Shown here piece after piece: positions 34,697-42,799 of a stretch of DNA of 64,000 nt. This stretch comes from G963556115 sp963678205. Lineage in GTDB: Bacteria > Planctomycetota > SZUA-567. The notes beneath the pieces are model-generated. The model saw only the letters and a program-made list of their open reading frames with translations. It was not told the DNA's origin and did not search any database. The translations under genes and the position numbers were made by a program. The stretch spans positions 2,046,001 through 2,110,000 of the forward strand of contig OY782760.1 in NCBI GenBank assembly GCA_963678205.1, read 5' to 3'. Numbering within the stretch: the stretch's first letter is position 1; each line of letters starts with the position of its first letter.

Positions 34697-34721
34697 AGTA
34701 TTTGCCTTAATATTTAATTTA

Positions 34722-34758
34722 AATAATGTGCCTGCTGATTTGTAGCAGGCATATTATT
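34722..34758. terminator. Bidirectional terminator
   Basis: A 15-pair stem (34722-34736 with 34744-34758, one G-T pair) around loop GATTTGT lies between two convergent genes. T-rich bases follow on the plus strand (TATTATTTT region), and A/T-rich sequence on the other side serves the minus strand. Confidence 0.8.
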
Positions 34759-34774
34759 TTGAATACATTAATTA

Positions 34775-35998
34775 TTATTGAAATAGCAGGATTGTAAGGA
34801 CTATAGCTGAACCTATAAATATAACACGTAAAAACTGGGCTGAAATAGCCATTATAAGACCTGGTTTGGGGCCGAGTATACCGATGTAGGTTGGAAGTGC
34901 GTGTTTTAAGGTTCTTATAGGTGATGTCAAAATTGAACCTGTAAGCAGGATAATTATCGCCTGTATTGCTGTTATTTTACCCTCATCAAGGAAATTACCT
35001 GCAGTGATAATGCCGTTGTAAAGATTTATCGCTTGGGCAGGAATAATAGCTGATGCTTCTGCTGGAAGGAAGGAGTAGCTGAATATTCCGGGAATAGTTG
35101 CTTTCAGCCATATAAAAAAACCAAAGTATTCAAGCAATGCAAGACCAAAAAAGGATGGGGTTGTGTAAAGTAGGATTCGTCTTATTGTTCTTCGAGATCT
35201 AGCCCATACTTTTGGAAAGTATCCTGCTTCGTGGCTTTTCTTTTTCTTTCTTTTTTCTAATCTTTCCGATCGAGGTATAATTAGGAGTTCGTCACCTGTA
35301 AACCGCTTGAATACTAAATTTGATATAAGGAGAATTATAAGTATCTCTACAAGTATTGCTCCAAACCTAACAGCAAAAAAAATCCAAGCATAATATGAAC
35401 CAAAAGCAATTCCTAATGGTATTATGTAAGTTGGAAGATGAGCAAATAATGATAAGCATGATACCACAAATACGCTGGTATAAAGTTGTCTATTGCTCAT
35501 CTCGCCTTCATCTCTAGCACCAACTAACATAGAGTTTGCTACAGCTCCTGACTGTAGAGATAAAATAAAAGGTGGTCCAGCAACACTTGGGAGTCCTCCT
35601 AGAAATAATAGTGGTTTGGTAATTATAGCAATATATTTTACAATTCCAGCTACTTCAAGCATTTGTCCTAAAATGACACCTATAATGATATATAGTGCGA
35701 GTTCAGTAAAAATTATAATTTTTCGTATCCAGAAAGGGAGTTTTCTTTTCCATGAGGAATATAAACTGTTTGACTTTTTCGACTTGCGATATTGCTCAAT
35801 TTTATTTCCTGTTTCTCCTTGAGCTTTGATATTTTTACTTCTATGATTTGCTTGCCTTGTTTTAGTATTAGGAGTAGCTATAGTTGTAGAGGAACTTTTG
35901 TCTTCTGAGTCTAAAGAGTGTGCTACTCCCATTGTTGAGAAGACAGTAAGGAGCAGCACGAGAGAGAACTTTTTTACGTTAATTTTAAAAAAAAACAT
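34775..35998 (-). CDS. GATE-domain (nucleoside-recognition) membrane protein under B12 riboswitch
   Basis: A 407-residue membrane protein. An N-terminal hydrophobic signal (SLVLLLTVFSTMGVAHS) and a 60-residue basic, Ser/Lys-rich segment precede about seven or eight helices. The nucleoside-recognition/GATE pattern is present twice: LPSVAGPPFILSLQSGAVAN, with MLVGARDEGEMSNRQLYTSV, and ILTSPIRTLKHALPTYIGIL with GPKPGLIMAISAQFLRVIF. This domain occurs in SpmA/SpmB, nucleoside transporters and FeoB; its substrate must be set by context. Here the context is a promoter, cobalamin riboswitch and terminator directly upstream. Transport of cobalamin, cobalt or a related corrinoid precursor is therefore inferred. 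The gene is monocistronic. Confidence 0.78.
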   Translation of the reverse strand: MFFFKINVKKFSLVLLLTVFSTMGVAHSLDSEDKSSSTTIATPNTKTRQANHRSKNIKAQGETGNKIEQYRKSKKSNSLYSSWKRKLPFWIRKIIIFTELALYIIIGVILGQMLEVAGIVKYIAIITKPLLFLGGLPSVAGPPFILSLQSGAVANSMLVGARDEGEMSNRQLYTSVFVVSCLSLFAHLPTYIIPLGIAFGSYYAWIFFAVRFGAILVEILIILLISNLVFKRFTGDELLIIPRSERLEKRKKKKSHEAGYFPKVWARSRRTIRRILLYTTPSFFGLALLEYFGFFIWLKATIPGIFSYSFLPAEASAIIPAQAINLYNGIITAGNFLDEGKITAIQAIIILLTGSILTSPIRTLKHALPTYIGILGPKPGLIMAISAQFLRVIFIGSAIVLTILLFQ

Positions 35999-36100
35999 TA
36001 TCTATCTATATTTCAGCTAAATTAATAGTAATCTGCTTTAAAGAGCGCCACTCCCTACGTCTATAGCAAGCTAAAGGGTAAAGAGCAGCACGAGAGAGAA
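35951..36100 (-). repeat. 18-base direct repeat, gene start and leader
   Basis: GAGCAGCACGAGAGAGAA occurs at 35951-35968, inside the signal-peptide codons of the GATE gene, and again exactly at 36083-36100 in its leader. The upstream copy probably arose by local duplication; it has no start codon and is followed by a stop in the equivalent frame. Confidence 0.85.
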
Positions 36101-36137
36101 AATTATTATGCTTGATTTGTTTTGAGAGTAGTTCAAG

Positions 36138-36165
36138 CAAAAAAAACCTCCGCATATACGGAGGT
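36138..36165 (-). terminator. Terminator in the expression platform of the riboswitch
   Basis: On the minus strand ACCTCCG and CGGAGGT (36146-36152 and 36159-36165) close the loop TATATG and lead into eight T (complement of 36139-36146). It lies about 60 bases past the riboswitch core and 140 bases before the gene, so ligand binding would favour termination. Confidence 0.88.
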
Positions 36166-36224
36166 GGTAAGCTGAACTAATCTACACAAATGACAAATCA
36201 TTTGGTATTAAATTCAACCTTCCC

Positions 36225-36345
36225 TCCGAAGGAAAGTAGAGAATACTCTACTTTTAGCGATCTGACTTCCAATGTAGCATTGGTTACAGTAGCGGGGGCT
36301 GTGTTGGAGTTTCACCAATCTTCCCTTGCTTCTATCGAAACAATT
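36225..36345 (-). promoter_or_regulatory. Cobalamin (B12) riboswitch
   Basis: The minus-strand sequence carries the conserved core in order: GAAGCAAGGGAAGATTGGTG, AAACTCCAACACAGCCCCCG, CTACTGTAACC, and after a variable stem GGAAGTCAGATCGC, the B12 box region. A following stem with loop TTCGGA can supply the loop-loop contact. Position, strand and the terminator after it fit transcriptional control of the GATE gene. The ligand form (adenosyl or other cobalamin) cannot be told from this. Confidence 0.88.
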
Positions 36346-36358
36346 AAATTATAATTTC

Positions 36359-36387
36359 TTTATAGTCTAATGCTGGCTAATAGTCAA
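36359..36387 (-). promoter_or_regulatory. Promoter of the B12 riboswitch transcript
   Basis: On the minus strand TTGACT (36382-36387), 17 bases, then TATAAA (36359-36364). The start falls near 36352, just ahead of the riboswitch. Confidence 0.78.
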
Positions 36388-36523
36388 GCCTATTTTAAGA
36401 ATTTTTTAATTGGCTTTTAAGTAATATATTGTAAAATCAACTTTAGATGAATAATTAAATGAATTCGAAATAATTATTCTACTGAACAATTACTTGTCTT
36501 TTCTATTAAAAAGGATTTTTATT

Positions 36524-36880
36524 ATGCAGACATTTACAGTTGTAATGCCTGAACATCTTAATCAGCGAGGAGTTTTGTTTGGAGGGGTTTTACTGGCTTG
36601 GGTTGATGAATATGCTTGGCTTGCTGCAACTTGGGAACACCCAGGATGTGATTTTGTCACTGTTAGTGTTGAACAGGCAGTATTTAAGCATTCAGTGGTA
36701 AATGGTTCTATTCTTCGCTTTGAAATGAAAAAATCTAGAACAGGAAAAACCTCAATTACTTATATTGTTGAGGTTTATGCGAGAGCTCCTATGGAGTCAG
36801 AACAGGTTATGGTTTTTACTACATCTGTAGTATTTGTAAGGTTGGATAAAGATGGTAAGAAGATGCCAGTGGATTCTTAA
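36524..36880 (+). CDS. YciA-type acyl-CoA thioesterase
   Basis: A 118-residue single hot-dog-fold protein. The family signature is MPEHLNQRGVLFGGVLLAWV followed by DEYAWLAATWEHPG, with the catalytic Asp in WVDEYAW. It then reads VSVEQAVFKHSVVNGSILRF. Such enzymes hydrolyse acyl-CoA in the cytosol and work as oligomers. The ATG at 36524 is chosen on AAGGA at 36511-36515 and on family alignment; a frame start at 36494 would add ten unrelated residues. It is 17 bases ahead of dtd and probably cotranscribed with it. Confidence 0.85.
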   Translation: MQTFTVVMPEHLNQRGVLFGGVLLAWVDEYAWLAATWEHPGCDFVTVSVEQAVFKHSVVNGSILRFEMKKSRTGKTSITYIVEVYARAPMESEQVMVFTTSVVFVRLDKDGKKMPVDS

Positions 36881-36897
36881 AACTTGGTGGAGAAATT

Positions 36898-37335
36898 ATG
36901 CGTGCAGTTGTACAAAGGGTTAGTAGGGCCTCGGTTACTGTTGACAGTAAAGTTGTTTCTGAAATAGGCCTGGGCTTTCTGGTTTTACTAGGTGTTGGAA
37001 TTAATGATAACTTTGAAAATGCTCATAAATTGGCACTCAAGATTTCAAAGATGAGGATCTTTACTGACTCTGATGGTAAGATGAATTTAGGTATAAAAGA
37101 TGTTGGTGGTGGCGTATTATGTGTGAGTCAATTTACGTTGCTTGCTGATACTAAAAAAGGAAATAGGCCTTCATTTATTAATGCCGCAAGAGGCGAGGTT
37201 GCAGATTCTTTATATAACGAATTTTGCAAAGAACTTACCAGTAAAGACATACCTGTTCAAAAAGGTGTCTTTGGGGCAGATATGAAGGTTGAGCTTCTCA
37301 ATGATGGCCCTGTGACAATTGTTATGGAAATATAA
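36898..37335 (+). CDS. dtd: D-aminoacyl-tRNA deacylase
   Basis: A 145-residue cytosolic proofreading enzyme that removes D-amino acids, and glycine from tRNA-Ala, from charged tRNAs. It opens with MRAVVQRVSRASVTVDSKVV. The active-site motif is in VSQFTLLADTKKGNRPSF, and the C-terminal motif NDGPVTIVME holds the cross-subunit Gly-cisPro region. Length is exactly that of the family. It follows the thioesterase by 17 bases and precedes the DUF1848 gene by 17 bases, so a three-gene transcript is likely. Confidence 0.96.
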   Translation: MRAVVQRVSRASVTVDSKVVSEIGLGFLVLLGVGINDNFENAHKLALKISKMRIFTDSDGKMNLGIKDVGGGVLCVSQFTLLADTKKGNRPSFINAARGEVADSLYNEFCKELTSKDIPVQKGVFGADMKVELLNDGPVTIVMEI

Positions 37336-37352
37336 TTTTAGGATTAATTCTA

Positions 37353-38108
37353 ATGATTTACTCTGCTAGTAGAAGGACAGATCTTCCTGCTTTTTATCCG
37401 GACTATATTGTAGAAAAAGTTCGTAGGAGTAGGAAGCTTGAGGGAGTAGTCTATTGGACAAAGGATATCAGAAATTTTGCTGTTCATTTCGGGCTTAGAG
37501 CGGCACTTACAAGTTATCCTGCAATTATTCAGTATACTGTTACAGGGCTTGCTGGAAGTATATGGGAGCCGGGAGTACCAAGTTTTTGTGATCAGCTGAA
37601 AGCTTTTTCTGAGGTCGTGAGTGAACTGCCAGCAGGTGCGGTTCGCTGGAGGTTTGATCCAATAATTGCTGATAATACTTTATTTGAGCGTTTTGCCAGG
37701 ATTTATGAAATATGGAGTAAAACTGGAGCTAGGCTTGATTCTGTAACTGTCAGCTTTCCTGATTTGTATCGTAAAGTTTCTTGTCGGGTAAAGAAAAAAG
37801 GTCAATTGATTTCTGAATTGTCGATTGATGCAAAGTGTGAAATTTTAGAAAAAATGTATCGTATTTCGGGGCTGAAGTTTTTTATGTGTTGTGAGAGTGA
37901 GTTGCTAGAGCAAAATCTTGGATTTGTTGGAAAATCCAGTTGTGTGAGTGCAGCATTATTTAAAAATCTGTACGGTATTGATGTAGACTCTAGGCATGAT
38001 GCCGCACAACGTTCTGAATGTGGTTGTACAAAATCAACCGATATAGGCAGTTATGCTCAACGCTGTCTTCATAAGTGTCTGTATTGTTACGCAAACCCCG
38101 AAGAGTAG
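37353..38108 (+). CDS. DUF1848 family protein with C-terminal cysteine cluster
   Basis: A 251-residue cytosolic protein of the DUF1848 family. The opening IYSASRRTDLPAFYPDY and VVYWTKDIRNFAVH, then YPAIIQYTVTGL and WRFDPIIAD, are typical. The C-terminus has CGCTKSTDIGSY followed by CLHKCLYCYAN, a Cys cluster like that of iron-sulfur or radical-SAM proteins. The molecular function of the family is not established; a metal-cluster-dependent role is inferred from the Cys motif. It is last in the probable thioesterase-dtd transcript. A weak stem (AAGCAGA/TCTGCTT at 38111-38138) follows. The next 220 bases hold no gene. Confidence 0.85.
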   Translation: MIYSASRRTDLPAFYPDYIVEKVRRSRKLEGVVYWTKDIRNFAVHFGLRAALTSYPAIIQYTVTGLAGSIWEPGVPSFCDQLKAFSEVVSELPAGAVRWRFDPIIADNTLFERFARIYEIWSKTGARLDSVTVSFPDLYRKVSCRVKKKGQLISELSIDAKCEILEKMYRISGLKFFMCCESELLEQNLGFVGKSSCVSAALFKNLYGIDVDSRHDAAQRSECGCTKSTDIGSYAQRCLHKCLYCYANPEE

Positions 38109-38364
38109 CGAAGCAGATTTTAGTACGGAAGTCTGCTTAATCTTTAGGCATGCCTCTAGATCCCTAGCAATTTGCAGGAGATTCTTTTAGTGTAATCTTT
38201 ATATAAATTTGCAATATTTTAATTCTTTTTTAATTATAAGAATATATTTTTGTAAGCTTTTCTTTATTGTTGTTTTTCACTTGTGAAGGTTGCTTAGAAT
38301 CATTTTGAAAGTTTTTTCTTATGGGAATAAATCTTTCTTTTCTGCTGTATAAAGCAATAACTTT

Positions 38365-38925
38365 TTATTGACCTCGGTAGAGGTGTTTGCTTGTGTCTTT
38401 GTACCTGTCATATTCTGAGAAGACACAGCCACAATACTGTTGCTTATAGAGCCCATTGAGAAGTTTTTCGTCCTTCTCTTCGTTTCTCCAGTCTCTATAT
38501 AGGAAGTTCACTCCGGCGGCTCTGGCTGCATTTTCAGCTGCACTGGTGATAAGTTCATGTGACTGATGCGAACTAGTTGTGAGGGTCGTAGCGAAGTAGT
38601 CGTAACCATTATCTCTTGCTGTCTGTGCCACTCTGTCAAGTCTCATTTTATAACATATTTTGCATCTTTCAGGAACCTCCTGTGCAACAGCTGTAAGGCG
38701 GCAGAATTCTTTGACACCATATTCATCATCTACAATAAATTTTATGCCTAGGCGTTTATTAATCATATAAGCTGATTTGAGTCTTCTTCTGTATTCTATC
38801 AGTAAGTGTATATTGGGGTTGTACCAGTAATTGCATAGTTCTAAGTCAGTACCAAATTCTTTTTTTAAACCACTATAAGCCATACTGAAACAAGTGCTAC
38901 AGCAGGTGTGAATTAATAAACGCAT
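38365..38925 (-). CDS. queH: Epoxyqueuosine reductase QueH
   Basis: A 186-residue enzyme that reduces epoxyqueuosine to queuosine in tRNA, non-homologous to QueG. The family Cys pattern is complete: LLIHTCCSTCFSMAY at the N-terminus, RCKICYKMRLDRVAQTA in the middle (about residues 82-98), and QQYCGCVFS near the C-terminus. FATTLTTSSHQSHELI is also conserved. It binds an iron-sulfur cluster and a second metal. It is alone on its strand, and other queuosine genes are not in the window. Confidence 0.93.
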   Translation of the reverse strand: MRLLIHTCCSTCFSMAYSGLKKEFGTDLELCNYWYNPNIHLLIEYRRRLKSAYMINKRLGIKFIVDDEYGVKEFCRLTAVAQEVPERCKICYKMRLDRVAQTARDNGYDYFATTLTTSSHQSHELITSAAENAARAAGVNFLYRDWRNEEKDEKLLNGLYKQQYCGCVFSEYDRYKDTSKHLYRGQ

Positions 38926-39109
38926 CTTCTTTTTTTATCCTCCTTTATGCCTTACCGAATATTAACTATATTTTACACGATTTCGCACGTATATAAAAGT
39001 AAATTTATGGATCTTTACTATAGAGTTTGAGGTATTGGATATGTATAATATAATCAACTTTAATCGCAAATTATGAATTAAGAATTAATTTTATAAGGAG
39101 TATTATATA

Positions 39110-39550
39110 ATGAGTAGAAAAATACCTGTTCCACCTGTAAACGCACACTCGCTGAAATACAGGGTCCCTTACTCAGAGACAGATGCTATGGCGAGAGTCT
39201 ATTATGCAAACTACCTGATTTGGTTGGAAAGAGCACGAACTGAGATGCTTCGTTCAATGGGGTATGCTTATAAAGATTTAGAGGCAATGGGTGTCTTTCT
39301 TCCTGTTAGGGAGTGTAATATTCGTTACTTGGGGTATGCACAATATGATGATGAAATTGAGCTTGTGACTTGGGTAAGTTCATTTTCAAGAGCTAGAATC
39401 GAATTTACAACTATGGCTTATAATCCTGATAGAAGTAGTCCTATTACTCTAGGTGTCGTTGAACTGGCATGTGTTGGGACTAACATGAAACCAATGAGGT
39501 TCCCTGAAAAGATAGTTGTTGCTTTTGAAAAATTTATGGTTAGAGACTAG
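39110..39550 (+). CDS. ybgC: YbgC/FadM-type acyl-CoA thioesterase
   Basis: A 146-residue hot-dog-fold thioesterase of the 4-hydroxybenzoyl-CoA type. The signature VPYSETDAMARVYYANYLIW holds the catalytic Asp (TDAM) and is followed by LERARTEMLRSMGYAY and ECNIRYLGYAQYDDEIELVT. YbgC proteins often stand in the Tol-Pal operon and may act on phospholipid acyl chains; no tol genes are here, so the name is by similarity. Ribosome site AAGGAG lies just before the ATG. It is followed by the large TPR gene after 33 bases and then lpxK, suggesting an envelope-linked transcript. Confidence 0.85.
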   Translation: MSRKIPVPPVNAHSLKYRVPYSETDAMARVYYANYLIWLERARTEMLRSMGYAYKDLEAMGVFLPVRECNIRYLGYAQYDDEIELVTWVSSFSRARIEFTTMAYNPDRSSPITLGVVELACVGTNMKPMRFPEKIVVAFEKFMVRD

Positions 39551-39583
39551 TTTTTGTCAACTATCTTTGTGGAGTAGTTTGTT

Positions 39584-42500
39584 TTGATTCAAAAAATAAT
39601 GATACTGATTATTACTTTTTACTTGTGTTTAGATTCTTTTGATTCTTATGCTGAAGAATTTGAAACATATAACGAAGTTGCTGTCGCTGGTGCGGCATCA
39701 ACTCCTCAGGATATCGATGACAGTATCCAGGTTATGCAACGTCTGTTTGCTGGTGGTAATTTTACCCAAGTAATTGAAGTAACTCAGGCTCTCCTAACAA
39801 ACAAGTATTTCCAGCCGATTCCGCCTATTAAAAAGCCTGAAGTAACAAATACTATGTCTGGTGAAGAAATTGCGAGGATTGATAGTGAGTATAGCTTTAT
39901 GCAGTCTGGTCGGATCGCTAGGCAGCTCACAAGGGAGATGTTGCGTTTTTATCATGCCAGAGCGCTGTATGAAAATTTTAAACTTAAAAATAATACTGAT
40001 GAGTTATTTCAGTCTATTGATGAATTTTTGAGGATTGCTGAAAATCAATATGGCTTTGGGCAGCAGCAGTATCGCGCGCAAGCATATTTCTGGGCTGCTA
40101 AGGGGTATATGCTGCTTGAAGATTATGCTTCTGCAATTGAATATTTTGGCGAAGTTTCAAAGAACGATCCGTCACAGAAGTTATCTATTGAAACAAATTT
40201 AGACTTGGCTGATGCTCTTACTGCTCAGGCCGAGATTGTTGGTGATAAGGGGACAGATCAACCTGGCAGAAGCCCCCAAGATCTCCCAGAAAATCCTGCT
40301 CTGGTATTGAAGACACGCGAGGAACTCTTGAAGGAAGCGGAGAGCGAATTATCAAAGATTACAACAAATAATGGCAGAAAAGACTACTTTGGTGATGTAG
40401 AGATGCGGCTCATTGAGTTACGCTATAAACTTCACAAATACGATGATGCTCAGCGTCTTGCAAATTTATTTTTATCACGAGCAACTCCGGGAAGTAAGGA
40501 GTATGCGCTGGTCTCATATTACCGGGCCATGTCGGTATATTCTCAAGGTGATATTAATTATGCTGTCTCTTTATTCAAACAGGCAATTGAAGAGAATAAG
40601 GAAAGTGAGTATCGATCAAAATTATACTATGGCTATGGCTGGTGTAATGCTCAGCTTGCTAAAACTGCAGGGCCAGAGCAGAGACTGGTTTATCTTACTA
40701 GAGCTCAAACAGCGTTGAGTGCCGCTATTGAATTAATGCCTTTTACTGACGAGCGAGAGAATGCGATTCTTGAGCTTACTGATGTTATGATTAAGAATGG
40801 TGAATTTGCGGATGCTGCAGAAGTAGTAAAAGAAGTCATAAATTCTCCAGGGAAAAGAATTCAGGCTAATTTTTATGCTGGGGTGGCTCTGAAGAATACT
40901 GGTGATATTGATGGTGCATCAAGAGACTTTCATACTGTTTTGGAATTGTCTGAAGCATATTCAAATAATAAATATATCCTTGAAACTTTGAATGAATTAG
41001 CATCTTTAGAGAGTATGAGGCAGTCATATGCAGAAGCGCTTGAGTATTATCGGGCTGCAAGGGATGAAGCAATAAAGCAACTTCAATATGATATAGTGGC
41101 TTCGGCATCACTTGGGATGGCTACCGCACAGGCAGAACTCGGATATTATGATGAGGAAAAGAGAGAAGAAGGTGCGCGCAGACTTCTTGATAGTGTTATT
41201 TTTATGAGTCTTGCTGTAAGAAAGAGCGAGCCAGCAGATATTAAAACTGCTGCATCAGTGATTATGTTTAGGGCCAAAGCACTTGACGAGTGGACACGTG
41301 CAAATAGCATTAACTTGGATAAAGCTTTGGATATAATTTCATCTCTTCAAGGTAGACTTTTGCCTAGGCTGAGAAAGGATGAATTAGAATATGTACAGGG
41401 GCGAATATATTATTTGAAAGCCCAAAATTTGAGGCGTGAAAAAGTCATTGACTTTAAGACTCAGCTTTCTGAATTTGATGATATTTTTGACAATTATAAT
41501 AAAGCTGAGGCCATTGTCCTGGATGCGCTTGATGCAAATCCAAGGGGGAATTTCTCTGCTCAGACGAGGTATCTTTTAGGCTTAATTTATACATCATATG
41601 GTGAGTTAAAATTAGAACTGGCTGCACTTCAGAAAAGCAGAGGCATGGGGTCTTCTGCTCCTCCAATTGAAAAGGAAGGGGTTGAGGCATTCCGTAAAGC
41701 GGTTGCACCTTTGAATCTTGCTGTGACTGCATCTGATAATAATACTCCACTTCGGATAAATGCCAGAGAATTACTTGGGAGAACATATCTTGCTATTGGA
41801 AAGTACTCGGGCTCTATTTCTAAAGAATTTTCTCAATTTGAAAAAGGACTGGATGAGTTTAGGATTCTTGCCAGTGAGCCCGAAATCAGTAGTGAGCAAA
41901 GGTTTGAGGCTATTTATAATATGGCTGTTGCTTTTTCTGAGAATAATCAAAAGCAACAGGCATATGATGTATTAAAACCATTCTTTGATATTAATATCAG
42001 AGCTGCTGCTCTTGGTGGTAAGATGATGATTGATCTAAAGCAGCCACGCATAGCTTATAATACACTTATAAAAGGTATTAAAGAAGCGCAAAAAACTAGG
42101 CATCCAAATCACGATGATATTGCCGCAGCCATGTATGAGGCATATTCTTTAGGAATTGATCAGGCGGAAAATATTGCTCGTAATAACTCTGAATTGAATG
42201 ATATCATCAAAACGGCTACGAATGGGCTATTTGAACTTGGGCAACGTTATCCTGGTACATCATGGGCTAGTAAAGCTTTGCTAGCACTGGGAGAGTGGTT
42301 ACTTAAAAATAATGAGTGGCAGCTTGCGCTTGAAAAGGCTGTGCAGGGTATTGATAAGTTGAAAGGAAATATCAATGCTATTGATACAGTACAAGCAATG
42401 TATCTGCTCAAGGGAAGTGCGTTGATGAAGGGTGGTAAAGAAGAAAATGATAATACTTTATTTGAAGATGCATTCAGAGCTTTTGCCCAAGCTGAGCGTG

Positions 42501-42799
42501 CAAATACGAGATCCAAGCTTGGAAGTAAGCAGAGAGCGAGATCAATTTATGAACAAGGAGAGGCGCTACTTGCTCTAGGCAGAGAAGAAGAAGCTCTAAG
42601 ATATTTTGGTAGGGTCTTTTCATTGTTTCACAATCAGTATGAAGAGGCTGATTTCGCTAGATATGCTGCGGCAATTGTTCATGAAAAGAATAATAATTTC
42701 AATCTGGCTTTAAAATTATATGATGAAATGTTTGATAAAGCCAAGTATTTGGATGATAAGTTAAGAGTGGTAGGCTTGATTAATAAGGAGAAACAATGA
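39584..42799 (+). CDS. Large exported TPR-repeat protein
   Basis: A 1071-residue protein with a signal peptide (IMILIITFYLCLDSFDSYA) and otherwise helical TPR-like repeats throughout, for example FWAAKGYMLLEDYASAIEYF, YRAMSVYSQGDINYAVSLFK and FYAGVALKNTGDIDGASRDF. No catalytic domain is visible. The start is TTG at 39584: GGAG at 39571-39574 lies 9 bases ahead, while the alternative ATG at 39599 has no site. It is probably periplasmic and acts as a scaffold. The stop overlaps the lpxK start by 4 bases (ATGA at 42796-42799), tying it to lipid A synthesis by translation coupling. I know no named family for it. Confidence 0.78.
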   Translation: MIQKIMILIITFYLCLDSFDSYAEEFETYNEVAVAGAASTPQDIDDSIQVMQRLFAGGNFTQVIEVTQALLTNKYFQPIPPIKKPEVTNTMSGEEIARIDSEYSFMQSGRIARQLTREMLRFYHARALYENFKLKNNTDELFQSIDEFLRIAENQYGFGQQQYRAQAYFWAAKGYMLLEDYASAIEYFGEVSKNDPSQKLSIETNLDLADALTAQAEIVGDKGTDQPGRSPQDLPENPALVLKTREELLKEAESELSKITTNNGRKDYFGDVEMRLIELRYKLHKYDDAQRLANLFLSRATPGSKEYALVSYYRAMSVYSQGDINYAVSLFKQAIEENKESEYRSKLYYGYGWCNAQLAKTAGPEQRLVYLTRAQTALSAAIELMPFTDERENAILELTDVMIKNGEFADAAEVVKEVINSPGKRIQANFYAGVALKNTGDIDGASRDFHTVLELSEAYSNNKYILETLNELASLESMRQSYAEALEYYRAARDEAIKQLQYDIVASASLGMATAQAELGYYDEEKREEGARRLLDSVIFMSLAVRKSEPADIKTAASVIMFRAKALDEWTRANSINLDKALDIISSLQGRLLPRLRKDELEYVQGRIYYLKAQNLRREKVIDFKTQLSEFDDIFDNYNKAEAIVLDALDANPRGNFSAQTRYLLGLIYTSYGELKLELAALQKSRGMGSSAPPIEKEGVEAFRKAVAPLNLAVTASDNNTPLRINARELLGRTYLAIGKYSGSISKEFSQFEKGLDEFRILASEPEISSEQRFEAIYNMAVAFSENNQKQQAYDVLKPFFDINIRAAALGGKMMIDLKQPRIAYNTLIKGIKEAQKTRHPNHDDIAAAMYEAYSLGIDQAENIARNNSELNDIIKTATNGLFELGQRYPGTSWASKALLALGEWLLKNNEWQLALEKAVQGIDKLKGNINAIDTVQAMYLLKGSALMKGGKEENDNTLFEDAFRAFAQAERANTRSKLGSKQRARSIYEQGEALLALGREEEALRYFGRVFSLFHNQYEEADFARYAAAIVHEKNNNFNLALKLYDEMFDKAKYLDDKLRVVGLINKEKQ

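Noticed and set aside
36494..36523. Upstream start for the YciA-type thioesterase
   Set aside because: It adds ten residues not in the family, and the ribosome site points to 36524.
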